Shown here: one piece after another, positions 11,600 to 23,800 of the stretch
Layout of the letters: each line of letters opens with the position of its first letter
Numbering within the stretch: the stretch's first letter is position 1
From: Oxytricha trifallax
Taxonomy: Eukaryota; Ciliophora; Spirotrichea; Sporadotrichida; Oxytrichidae
Direction of reading: 5' to 3'
DNA: 64,000 nt
NCBI GenBank assembly: GCA_000711775.1
Contig: ARYC01000068.1
Location: 1 to 64,000, forward strand
Program-made: the position numbers and the translations under genes
The notes under the pieces: model-generated
The model's input: the letters and a program-made list of their open reading frames with translations, nothing else
Database searches by the model: none
Told to the model about the DNA's origin: nothing

Positions 11600-12590
11600 A
11601 TTAAGACCCATAAAAAGCAACATTAACTTTTTTGACTTACAAAAAAATAGGATAAATATTTGGATATAACTAAAATATGATTCGAAATATGCATGGGAAG
11701 TAATCATCAGTCTGAAAAGAATAGAAATTAAATAAAAAGAACCTTAAATTTAACTCTTGAGCACTTAAACTATTTGGTCAATCAAAATACTTTACGGGAA
11801 CTAAAATTATATTCATTAGCTGATAGAGCCAAAATTTTTCATCGTTAATTCCCTGATTAAAGGATATCTACTTCTAGTCTTTGAAAACTGTACCTATCAA
11901 TTGGAGTCAAGTATAAGAACGTTAAATCATCATTTAGACTTTCTAATTCTAAAAACTCCCAAATAAAAGCTATTTAACTACAGAATTACCCTTTACTTAT
12001 TTAAGCTTATTAGAACAAGTAAGTAATCATTTATTTGGATGAAACTATCTTCAAACCTCATAATTTAAAAATAAGAGCATGGGCCGCACCGTATTAAAAT
12101 TAAGTTATTTAAAAAGAAGGTATTAACATATAAACTCTAGCAGCTTTAGTTTTCATAACTGGGTAACATGGGCTTATAGGATTTATCATTAAAGAAAAGT
12201 CTATAAAATACCTGATTTAATTTAGGGACTTGAATTAATTGAAAATCAATTTAAAGATAAATAAGTTGTCATCTTTATGGATAATTTAAGAGCTCACCAT
12301 AAAAAAGAATTTAAGCGATTGATAGAAGCTAACAGATGGAATTATTTATTCAATTCACCTTACTCATCTGAGTACAATTGTATAGAAGAAATTTTTTCAA
12401 GAGTCAAACTTGCTTATAAAAGGGACATAATCTAAAGGAACTTCAACTTTACAAATAAAGCTCATTTTTAAATAGTAGGAACGCAATTTCAAGTATAAAG
12501 CAAGTTGACTGTCTTAAAACAGAAATAAGGCACATAAATAAAATGCAGAGATAGGTTGCGCTTTTAAATGAAGAGTGAATAAGTTAAAAT
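11600..12590 (+). pseudogene. TBE-like DDE transposase, frameshifted
   Basis: Transposase of the same superfamily as the 42-kDa TBE enzyme but clearly diverged. One frame up to about 12235 contains QVIIYLDETIFKPHNLKIRA (first Asp). After a one-base shift near 12225-12245 the reading continues with QVVIFMDNLRAHHKKEF (second Asp, about 12285) and SEYNCIEEIFSRVK (Glu, about 12385). The Glu motif corresponds to FNGIEFYW of the other element. The N-terminal part (11600-11900) is hard to read and probably has more lesions. End uncertain. Confidence 0.75.
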
Positions 12591-12611
12591 TTAATTAATT
12601 ATGAATAAATT

Positions 12612-13232
12612 TCAAATATTAAAGAACTTTTGCTTTTAAGGAGTCTAATTTAGGTTCCTTGCTCCAATACCCTCTTTACGTTCTTCTTAATTATGATTTA
12701 CGTTTTTGATAAAATCTGAGTATGAAAATGTCATTTCATTCAATTTCCTTTTCTTTGTAACTCTTCTTACTTAGGTTCCTTATTTCAATAGTGAAAGTGC
12801 TCTGCCTTTTTTCTCTATTTAAGTTATTGAAGGAAATTCTTATCTTACTAGAAATAGTTAGATTTTTTTAGAGCAATTCCAAAAAGTCATTGCTTATGAC
12901 AATTGAATTTTGGTCACCTTATATTTGAGTCCCTTAAACTCTTATTTACTATTAATCTTAAACCATTCTTTACAAATACTCATTCCTAAGAGTCCCAAGA
13001 ATGCCAAAGAAAAATTTCGGTCTGGTAGATCATCGCCGTCATCGTAAATATTTAAGTGCCTTTTTAATTCCTCATCTATTTTGACTTCCTCCCATATACG
13101 TTTCAAGCTTAATTCAGGGAAGTAGGGGACATTAATCCAAATAATTTCATTTGACTTAATTAGTATTTTAGTCCCTTAGAGGACATCTCTTATAAATCTC
13201 ATCGTGCATTGTTTATAGGGAGGCATGAACAT
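12612..13232 (-). CDS. TBE 22-kDa protein homologue
   Basis: Open minus-strand frame of about 206 codons under the TGA-only code, ending at TGA 12612; start taken at ATG 13232 (a second ATG is two codons on). Motifs in order: MPPYKQCTMRFIRDVL, IKSNEIIWINVPYFPELSLK, LPDRNFSLAFLGLLGM, then a Lys/Arg-rich tail. Order and spacing match the 22-kDa ORF of the TBE at 1264-2053 (DRPNYPEIS, LPERSFFFGLL). Function unknown; conserved only within TBEs. Unlike the other TBE genes in this window it seems unbroken, though chance openness of TAA/TAG should be kept in mind. Confidence 0.7.
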
Positions 13233-13640
13233 ATTGCCTATATTCAATTAAAAATTTGATACTTACATTGAAATTTAAAATAGTTATAACAGTCAGCTTT
13301 ACTACTGAGTTGACCCTCTAATTACGTAGATGGGATTTGCGTATTTATTTGAGTACTGTTTTTATTCATTTACGTGTTTTCCATAAGTTTATTAATTAAA
13401 TACAATTTTTAATTTGTCAGCATTTCTAAATCTTCACATTTCTTTGAGAAAGCCTGATTCTTAATCTATTAGCTTTTTTATATTGGCTGCAAGGTAGCTT
13501 AAGCAGCAATTATCATTTGTTGTAATTCTCTTTGGATTTTGCAATAGTTGCTAAGATTAGTTATTCGATATTTTTAATTTATTGTAATTAGGTACTCATT
13601 TTAGCACTAATTTTTCAATTTAAGTTCTTTTTAAAACATG

Positions 13641-13691
13641 AATGTCCCCTTTGTGTCCCCAGGGGACATTTGATAGGGGTTTTGGGGTTTT
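13641..13691 (+). repeat. Palindromic block followed by internal G4T4G4T4
   Basis: AATGTCCCC (13641-13649) faces GGGGACATT (13662-13670) and TGTCCCC A GGGGACA forms a tight palindrome. Directly after comes G4T4G4T4 (13676-13691). TTTGTGTCCCC (13650-13660) has its perfect complement at 15355-15365, so these 11-mers bracket the zinc finger/kinase gene. Confidence 0.8.
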
Positions 13692-13890
13692 AAAAGTTGA
13701 TTTTCTTGGTTTCTGGGTTTTGATAGATAATATTTGGTACTTAAATTTGAGTTATATTTTATTTGAGATAAAATTTAGGTCTTTTATGCTTAGTATTTAC
13801 TATTATTTTAACTTATTTACTATAAATGATTAAAATTTAACTTAAATTGTGACTATTAATAATTTTATTAATAAAGCTATTTGATAGTAA

Positions 13891-15303
13891 ATGGGACCAA
13901 AATTTTTTAAAAAAAGCTGGGACTCTTCATCATTGAGCAGCTTAAATTCAAATGATAATTACTCGTCTTCTGTTATCGAAATTTCAACTTAAGCTATGGA
14001 AGAATGTAAGATTAAAAATTTTTAACTTTACTTTTAAGAGGGCCTTGATCAATCATAGTAAGAATAAAATTTGAATAGTGGAAATGAGAAAAAGCCAGAA
14101 ATATCATAATCTGCAACAACTCACACTTGCACTATTTGTGACAAAATTTTTACTAAAAAATAATATACAAGACACATTAAAAGACATTCTAGAAAACAAA
14201 GGAAATTTGCTCATTTTAAGTCAAAAGATGGGTACTCTTGCAAAGTTAGTAAACAAAGATTTGTTGGAAATGCCTAACTGCACAATGTAAAAGGCACCTA
14301 ATTGTTCATTCTGAAGATTAACTTCACAAAGCTGGGTATCTGCATTCGTAAATAACATAATTTCAATGTATTTAATTTTATTTATAGGTTGTCTAATATT
14401 ATAATTTGGACCTTAATTAAAAGAAAACAAGGAAATAGAGAACACCTCAATTTGAAACTAATAAGGAACTTAAATAAGATGAGGAACTCAAATTAGAGGA
14501 ACCTTATTTAAAGAACCCAAATAATGATGATTAACAAAAGATGCGCTCTTAATCAATTAATTTGGGTCCTTGTTAAAATGAGGAGGCTTAAAATTAACTG
14601 AAGCATGTGCTAATTTCATGCAACTATTAAACTTTTGAAGAAAAAGTTAAATAAAATACCTAATAGAGTAGGTGTCTAATTAAGTCTATAGAAGAGTTGA
14701 TTTAGAAAAGACCTGCTCTCACATATAATCACTTAGCTAGATATTAAATAGTCAGCTTAAAATAAGATGCACTCTATCTCGATAGAGTTTAACGAGACAT
14801 TTAATGGCTACTCAATTTAGAGAAACACAAAATTTAATAATTAGATAGCATTACCAAGATATATTTTAGCCCTACTTATTTGCTAGTTTGGCTAAAGGGC
14901 TATGACTTCAACTTAGGAGATCTCCTGAATCTCCAGCATCGTAGAGTTGTTACATGAAGATGCATAGTTAGTGCAGCTATAGCATTGGCTAAGCTCCATG
15001 ATTTAAACATTGTTCATCTCTAATTAAAACCCCAGAACATCAAAATCAATCTTGATGATAGCTCTTACAGTACGATCAGTAATTTTTCGAGAGCCCAATT
15101 TTAAGGAACCCAAACATTTTAAACAGATTCAAAATTATGTCCCTATATTAATAGGGCTAACATTTTGGGGTCTATTAGTGCAGAACCTTGGAGAGATAAC
15201 TACTCTCTCCTTGTCATAATATTGCATCAGCTAGCAGGTGAAAAATTCTAAGATGTTACAGATAATCTGAAAGTCTGTATCTCAGCTTGCAAAAGAGATG
15301 ATT
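13891..15303 (+). pseudogene. TBE 57-kDa-like C2H2 zinc finger and kinase-like protein, broken
   Basis: Start at ATG 13891 (MGPKFFKKSWDSS), followed by a Ser- and Gln-rich region. A C2H2 finger follows at about 14118-14190: CTICDKIFTKKQYTRHIKRH. The frame changes between about 14320 and 14440 by frameshift or intron. The later frame contains a degenerate protein-kinase domain: HLQLKPQNIKINL at about 15020 for the HRDLKPEN loop (catalytic Asp replaced), SNFSRA where DFG is expected, and AEPWRDNYSLLVIILHQLAG for subdomains VIII-IX. An in-frame TGA lies near 14955. The same architecture is known for the TBE 57-kDa ORF. The catalytic replacements suggest decay or a non-catalytic role. Confidence 0.75.
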
Positions 15304-15471
15304 GAATCGGGGACTATGAATAACTTTAAAGACATTTTAAATGTTTTGATTTAAGGGGACACAAACTAAATTCCTACTTCAAAATAAATCATCAACATTT
15401 TATAAAATCATATAATTAATGGATTTTGATATTAATCAATTCCAAATTATTCTCAGAAATAATTCTTATGA

Positions 15472-16900
15472 TTCTATTAAAAATGAAAATAAGCGTGTGA
15501 AAATATGACAATGAAAAAATAATGAAGAAATTATTTACTAGTGGTTGGTTAAGGAGTCTTTGTATTCTTATTGGCTAAATATTTTCGAGATGATCAAAAA
15601 TTAATTCCAATTTGTAGAGATGATTTTCGTTTCAAAGTTTAATAAATTTTTTAATGTTTTTTATATTGCTAGAATCAATATCAATTTAGTATCGATCATT
15701 TAATAATATTTAATCAAAATATTATTCTAATTATTTCTATTTTAGCAATTAAACTTCATCTGTTTATTCTTAACCCTTATTTAAATTCTTAATAAATCAT
15801 GGGTCCTAGAATAAAGAATTAATAGTTTATAATAATAAATTGTGAATGAAAATAATTAATTGTTTTAAAAAATACGCAAGTGGTGAATAGTTTATAAATC
15901 TAATAAATATTTAAAACACTACATAATAAAGACAATAGAGATAATGAATTTTTGGAATAAAATAGTTGTACTTAATAATAAAATATAGATTTCAAAATTA
16001 TATTTGAAAGTTATAATTAAATTTAATTAAAGACTAAATGGAGAAGCGAGAACCTCTCTGACTAAGCAATACATCTGCATTGAAATATTTGTGTCAGTAA
16101 AAAATAATTATCTTAATTTCTCACTGAATTTTATTTTATACATATCAATTAATAAAAATATCTGATTAAATTCATAAATATTAATACCATTTTTTAATTA
16201 GGATTTTCAAGCAGAGAAACTCTAACTTTGAGAATTCTCAATAATTAAAACAAAATTTTGAATAAGTGCTTAAAAAACTAAATAACTTTTACATTCTCAC
16301 ATATGAAAGGTAAAATACCAACAACTTTAGAAATTATTTTTATTTAATCATGAAAAAATTCACTGTTACACATGTAATTATTTTGTTTAAACCCCATATT
16401 CTTTTATTTATTAACTTCTATATTGTGATTAAATTTACATGTATTATAATAATGGCAGTTTTGATTTTAAAACATTTCATAATTTTTATTGTTTGGTATT
16501 TTAACAATAATTACCAAAACATTTCAAATTAATGTGTTAAGCAACTCATAAGAATTAAAATTAGAATTACAATATGATAAAATTGACTAGTTTAAAATAT
16601 TTTTCTTTGAATAGCAAGTTGCTTAATTAATTTATGTTTAATTATTTAAAAAATAATTAAATTATATAATTAAATTTATTATAGATAAAAGCAGTATTGA
16701 TAATCATTTGAGAATATTAAGTATTCTTGGTGAAATTTCTAAATAATTTCTGTTTTCATTAAATAAAATTAAAAAAAGAACATATTTAAATTATAATGAA
16801 TTATAAATAATCTTATGATATTGAAGGGAAGAATAATAATCAATTTCGACTTATGACTAAATTAACCTTTAAAGAATGTAATTTTTAATTATAAATCTTT
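15472..16900. other. Spacer copy, no gene seen
   Basis: AT-rich, no convincing coding. From about 16620 to 16890 it resembles 32150-32360 and 41400-41610, so it is the same spacer segment upstream of gene D in later units. The two standard-code ORFs here look like chance. Confidence 0.55.
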
Positions 16901-17540
16901 GGAAAGGGGCACATCTGAACCAAAGCGACAATACTTGAACCAAAGATATTGTTTATATTTAAATAAGTTGGCGTACCCTTCCCTCTGGATAAAATTAGGG
17001 TTAGAGAACAATAAGAAGCTATTTTTAGTTACCATATATTTCTCTATGGTGTTGAAAAAACACACAACAAGTTTCTGTTTTATCAATAAAAACCATATAT
17101 TTTACTTTTATTTCATTATATTTTATTCAATTTAAACAACTCTAAAGGATACAACTTACAAATATAATTGTTAAAAAGTTATCTCACATAAATAAATCAC
17201 TTGAATATTACATGTATTATTTAAAATAAGCATTAAAATCTTAAAATATCAAGTTAGATTCTTAATTAACAATAATTTTAGTAAGTTTTATCGTTTAAAT
17301 TGTATAAATTAAACAAAAAATTATGAAATAAAAATAAAATACATATGATGTTTTAAGATAAAACCGAGATTCGTTTTGTGTTTTCTATATAAAGAAATCT
17401 CTTGTAACTAAAATTTTTTTCTACGTGTAATCTGACTCTAATTTAATTCCAAGGGAGGTGACGCAACTTATTTAAATATAAAATAAAATCATTGGGTCAG
17501 GAATTGTCGCTTTGGTTCAGATTTTGACCCCCCAATCCTT
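16901..17540. mobile_element. MITE-like inverted-repeat element
   Basis: The 19-bp inverted repeat TCTGAACCAAAGCGACAAT (16914-16932) and its complement (17503-17521) lie within longer imperfect ends (GGAAAGGGGCAC at left, GACCCCCCAATCCTTTC at right). The interior has no recognisable gene. It occupies the place where gene D lies before U3 and U4. Confidence 0.65.
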
Positions 17541-17886
17541 TCAATATTTCAGAGTTTACTTGTACTTCTTCCCTTAAAAATGAAGCAATAATGGGATTTA
17601 AAAATATAATTAAATTTGATTTTTATTACTATGAGTTTTGATATTTAAATTAAAACTGTATATAACTTAATTAACCCCCTGAAATCATTATTTTTAACAA
17701 ATATTTCTTAAACAAAACAAAAGTGATAATAAGATAGTATCAAACTTAAAAGGGTATTCAATTTCACCTAAAACAATTATAAATTATAAAATGAGATGAT
17801 TATATATAGTATATAATTAAATAATCATTTATTCTAAATCATAAATACTTTAATCGTTTATATTTCTATTATTGACATTACTATAA

Positions 17887-20800
17887 TCAATCTATTTTCA
17901 CTGAGTACACTTCAATTTCTAGTACTTTAAATTTAAACTCACCAGCTAAATACTTGTATGCATCATCTGTCTCAGATGTATAGCCAAGTGGTAGTTTATA
18001 AGCATAGCCCAATTATGACAAGCTAGATATACTTGCATCACACTATGTTTAAAAACAAAGATCATATCCAAAGGATGTGAGCTAATTTTCATCGTGGAAA
18101 ACTGCATCTTCATAGTTCTAGAATATTGGATGTATAGATCTTTAATTTAACTAAAATAGAAAAGCTTATCTATCCTCTATCCAACCACCATCAGAAGTCC
18201 ACGGGACACTTAGAATTTTCTAATTAAAATGTTTTAATCGCGCATAAAATTTAATTGTCGTTATCATTTTTAATTTTAACTTGTGTTAATAGTAATTTAT
18301 CACTATATTAAAAACTTAATTTATAAAATTATATAAATCATTGAAAATAGAAGATTTATTTTGTTAACTAGTGTATCCACCAAATGTTTTTCCTAATTCA
18401 CTTAAGGCAAAAGTAATTGTTGGACCCTAATAATCACATAGTTAATGGAACTTTGAAGCCTCAAATCCATCTCTTGATCCTTAGTATAATAACTTTAATT
18501 CTGCTTTATTCCAATCTTTCATTTAAATTTATTAAGAGAGTATAATTAAAATGTGGATACTGTTAAAAATAAATAAAAAAGAGATCAAATAGAATTATGT
18601 TCATTTCATAATACATGAATTAAGATCAAACAGTCACTAATTCGAATTAAATTTAAGTTTTTTCTTATTTAACTTTAATTAATATATTAACTGTCAAAAT
18701 TTTAATTTGATTTCTAAGTTTTTTCAAAATATTTTCTTTAATATTTTCATCTTATTTTCTGGAAATCTTCCATATATTTCTTCTCTTTTTATTATATCAA
18801 TAAAAGTAACCATTTCAATCATAATCCCTTAATAATTAATTTTAAATTCATGTGTTTGCCAATTATAGATGAGCTTGATTTTTATAATTCACAGTCTACT
18901 AACTTTAGATATGACTTATACTATTAAAGTTAAAATAAAAATAATTATTAATTATAGTTATTATGCAGCAGTTCAAAAGATTTTCTTTAAATAAATCATC
19001 AATTGATTAAAATTACTCTAGATTAAAGATTTTTATATTTTATATCCCTAAAATGTTCTAATATAATTAAATTCAACCTACTAGACTATATTTTAATACA
19101 TTTGAAAGTATGAAGTGAATTAAATTGTAATAAAGATAATGGGAGTTAATGATCTCCAATTTAAAATGATCATGTCTTAGTCAAATCACAAAATCCTTTA
19201 TTAATGTTTTAATGATTATTTTTGTAGGGCATATTTAGAGTCTTATTGGGGTTAGGATAAAAAACGCAAGATTATGTGAAATAATTGTATTTAATGAGTA
19301 TTAGAGATTTTATTAGAACAAATTTGATCTAATTGTCTTTGTTGTATAATCTCTTGAATATTTTTCTCTATAATAGTCAAAGTAAGTTGTCTTATGATTA
19401 TCTAGGAAAGTAGGAAGCTCTCACTGTAATCATCTCTACTACTTTAAATTTTTTCGCATACATCTTTTTACTTTTAAAGTTTCTGATCCAAAATTATTGA
19501 TTATTTTTTTGTATTTGGTATAGAGGTAAGTCATGCATTCCATGTCCTTTTCTAGTATTATTGCTGCAACTGCCTAAATATCCGAATAATAGAACTATAC
19601 AAAATCCAATACCTCTTAATAAGTTTTATATGTGTCTGATTGATATTGGTAATCTTGAGGATTCGGGTTTTTTAGGGTATATGTAATTTTGTTAACTTTT
19701 ATCTTTTTTATTCTTTTAAGTTAGTAATTCTATGTTATACAATTATATACTACTATATCCCTTCAAAAAATTTAAGTTATCAACTAATACTTTTGAAGTT
19801 TTATTTTAATTAAATTCTCTGCATGGTTGAGAATTTTACCCAAATTGAGCAATTTTTTTAAAATTTCAAATTCTATATTTGAATTTGCTTATTTCATAAT
19901 TTAAATACTCCCAAAATAGTTTATTTATTTATGAGGTCATTCAAATTAAGTTTCAACTTTGCTAAGAGCATAATTATTTTATTTATTTATTAATTTTTAA
20001 GTGCTCAATTTATGGTATTGAACTTAACTATTTCCTCCTAATTTAATTTAATCAATAATAGGAGATATTTTAATAGAACTTACTGTCAAAATTGTAAATC
20101 CATTTCTAGAATTTGTTTACAACTTCAATATTTTTCTCCATAATAGACATTTTAATAACCACCTATAAGATACTTATATTTAATAGATGTTTTTTATATT
20201 TTTGATTTTTTAAATACATTTTTTAATGATTGATATACAATTAAGTTTATTTTATTTCAAACTAATGGATAAAATGGATCAGTTCTTCCTAGAAATATCT
20301 CAAATTTTAAATATTTAAATCCTAAAAAATTGTTAAAACTGTTAAAATAAGTAATGTTAACATTACTTTACTGTTTATATTATAGATAAAAGTAATACAA
20401 TTTTTTAATTAAATGTTGCTTAAAAGTAAAAAAAATATGTGTTAATGAATTATTTAGTATCTCAAAAAAGATTAATTAAAATGGCCGGTTATGAAATAGT
20501 TGAAAAACATTGAAAAGATTGATATGAAATAAAAACTTAATCATTTAATACTTAAACAAATATTAATCCATTTCTAAAAAAAAAGTGTGCTAGAAATGCT
20601 CCTCTTAAAAAATATCTATTGTTTTATTTAAATCATAATTGAAAAAAATTTCTTTCAAAAATAGTCCTAATTTCCATCATTAGCATATCAATCAAAAAGC
20701 ATAACAGCTCTCTAATCACTCTGAAGGTGTGCCCATTTATTAAAAGTTTTTAAGTCGCAGAGGATGTCAATATGAGATTGAGAAAACTTTTATTTTCTTG

Positions 20801-23800
20801 TAGGATGCTTTTAAGTACCAGAACTGAAATACTAAACAAATAGAAATCATTGATATAAAATAGCAGAGGTTCACTTACATGATAGCTTTGCGATTGCTAA
20901 AGGATTTAATACTAATTTGACTTAGTCTATAATAATACTTGTACAATATCTAATTTGCAACTGTAAATCTAAAATATTTTTCATCGTAAATATACCTTAT
21001 TTTTCGCCAATTTTTGATTTCTCATTTTGCAATTTCACTTAATTTCTATACTTACCACAATAAGTCCGTATCTATACCCTACAAATCAAATCACTAAACA
21101 TTTAATTTAGGGGTTTTGAGATTTTGATTAACAAAAAGCATAATGATAATTCAATACAATAAAATACCAGTCTTTGCATATATAAATTTAGACACTTCTC
21201 TTTAAATTTTCTAATTCTGGAGGACTCCTTTACTAAGAAAGTTTTCAATGATCATCAGTATGCTTAATAGGTTTGTCTTTTGAATTATCTCTTAAGTGAT
21301 GATATATTATATGGAGTTTACAACCAGTATAATGCACTTACTTAAGTAAAATTTAAAGAGCATAATTACTTATTCAAGCATGATGCTGTTCTCCTTGCCA
21401 GATATCATGTTGCTTTCAGACTCCCACTCTATAGAATGACTTAAAGAGATTTCTTTTTTTACAGATCAAAGGAATCAATAAGTATCTTTCTTTAAAAGCA
21501 ACTTAAACCTTTTAGAAAGCATAAGAGAGTTACAGAATTTAGGCTTTGATCACAGATACTGAAGCCTGAGAACATTATGATAAATTTTTAACCTGTAAGA
21601 GTAATAATTATTGACTTCATAAAAACATTAAGGGCGGAAGAATCTATGCTAGGAAGTGTAATTGGAAAAATGCTATAATCCAAAAAGAAAAGACTGGAGA
21701 GATGGAGACTTTCAATTAGGTTTTGTGGGTGATAGCAACAACATAATAGAATGTGATATGGCTCGAAGGATTGCTTCAGGTGAGAAAAGGATGCAAGACA
21801 AAGAATAATGCAACTTATAGATAAACAAAAGTATCTCTAGCAATGATATTTATGTCAGTGTCAGTGATATTCATCCAAAAAACTATCAGAAATATCAAAA
21901 GATCATATAGAATAGTATTTTTTAAATAATAAACTACAGATTACTGCATTTAGAGTGATTAACTTAAATACTTTTATTATAAATATCACATTAAAACATA
22001 TAAATAATCCCAACCCCTATTAACTTCATTACGAATTAAATCACTTTTTGAAAATTTAAGGGGTTTTGGGGTTTTGGTTCTTGAACAACTTACTCAACTC
22101 GTTCAGGAAACGATTTAAGTTTAAAAAAATTGAGCAGGATAATAAAAATTATAAAAGTAGCCAAGTATTGAATTCTTTAAAGCTCATAATGAAAATAATG
22201 CTATAAGTTATTGGCTGGAAGTTTCCCACCACAATTATTTATAGTTATATTTTAGTTATAGTGCTCTGCACTAATCTTATCATAATCACTTGTATTTTCT
22301 TATTTCTAAATATTTTGTCTACCAATTACTTAGAATTCGTTCTAATTCTGAATTTCATCCTGCGGTTACTCTTATCCTTGAAGCTTATAGTAAGTTATAG
22401 AAAGTTTACTTAAATCTTCTTATTTTACGAAGTTCTATAACAAAAGCTTGGCGTTGTTCAAATAATAAATCAATTATTTATAATTTAGTTCAGCATGGAG
22501 ATGAAGTAATTTAATAAATATAATTTAGATTAAAGTCACTACTTGATAGTATTTAAGCTTGGCTTAAATTATTATTTAGTTTGCTCTTTAAGTTTGTAAT
22601 CAATTCAATTATTTGTCTAATAGTGGATTTATGTAACTAAGATATTCGTTTAAGTTTTCAGAGTTCAACTTATGTAATTTCCCGTCATTATGGGATTAGT
22701 TCAATAAAAATAATATATTATAAATAGTTTTCTTTTAAATTTATAAATTAAAAAGAACCAAGAAAATGTGATACAATTCGATTTACAAAAGCAACTATTT
22801 TATTTTTTAGTTTTTTTCAGATAATATATTGGTATGTAATAATATTATGAATAAAACTCTCTCTGTAAATATTATTATTGCCTTTATACTTTATTTATGT
22901 ATTTAGGTATGATACAATTTTTTAAAGATCAAATTTAATAGATTAATTCAATTATAATAATTTTGTCTACCCAAAGAAATTTATTATAAAATTAAATTGA
23001 GTATTAAAATCGGGGATTTTCCCACAATTCTGGAATTTTTGTAAGATTAATTATTTTGAAACTATTATTATTTTTTTTAAAAATCCAAAATTGACTTATA
23101 AATCAAATTATATAAATTATATGATAATTTTTAAAAGAATATAAATTAAATTGATTTTGTTACAATTTTTAGTAAGAAATTAAAACTGATTACGATTTTG
23201 ACTTTAAAATGAAAAAAATTTTATTCTAATTATACTATATTAATAAAATTATGGGATTTAAGTTTTCTCCTCATTATTTTTAAAATGATAAATTTAATAA
23301 GTTGTTCATTAATAAATAATTTATTTTTATGAAAAATTAATATTAAGCTGATATTTATTCATCAGTTAAGTGGTTCAAGAAAAAGTAATCGAATGTGTTA
23401 ATAACAGAAATGAAAGAAATTCAATTTGATTATATATTGGAATGAGTAACACAATAATTTCAGGTAGTTAAATACTATCATGGACATAATATCCGTTTCT
23501 TAAGGGGATATAAAAGTATTACAGGAGCAATAGTACCTCAAGTTCACATAATAACTTATCTAATAAATAACACTTAGAATCATTTCGAATAATAAATAAA
23601 TATATATAGCGAACTGCCATTAAGTTCATAAATGAATGTTATATATAAGAGATGAGATTGTGATTTGAATCTATGATATTAGATATATTAATTAATTTAT
23701 TAATAAGCTAAGAATAATAAAAAAACAATCAACTAAGTTTAGATGTTCGTTGATTTATAAGAGAGAGTAGTTTAGAATAAAATAATTTTAGTTTAGGAGA

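Larger units (their letters stand above)
11472..15471 (+). mobile_element. Divergent TBE-like element, about 4.0 kb, full gene set
   Basis: Contains the TBE gene set in TBE order but in the opposite orientation to the element at 1-3226: transposase (plus), 22-kDa homologue (minus), zinc finger/kinase gene (plus). Proposed ends are a 14-bp inverted repeat TCATAAGAATTATT (11472-11485) and its complement (15458-15471); the enclosed 4.0 kb matches the known TBE size. No G4T4/C4A4 is at these ends. Instead G4T4G4T4 lies inside, at 13676-13691. The genes are diverged and two are broken, so this is an old copy or a different lineage. Confidence 0.7.

Noticed and set aside
3210..22076. G4T4 blocks as true telomeres or nanochromosome ends
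   Set aside because: They are short (16-17 bp), internal, and three of the four adjoin TBE genes in the way known for TBE termini.
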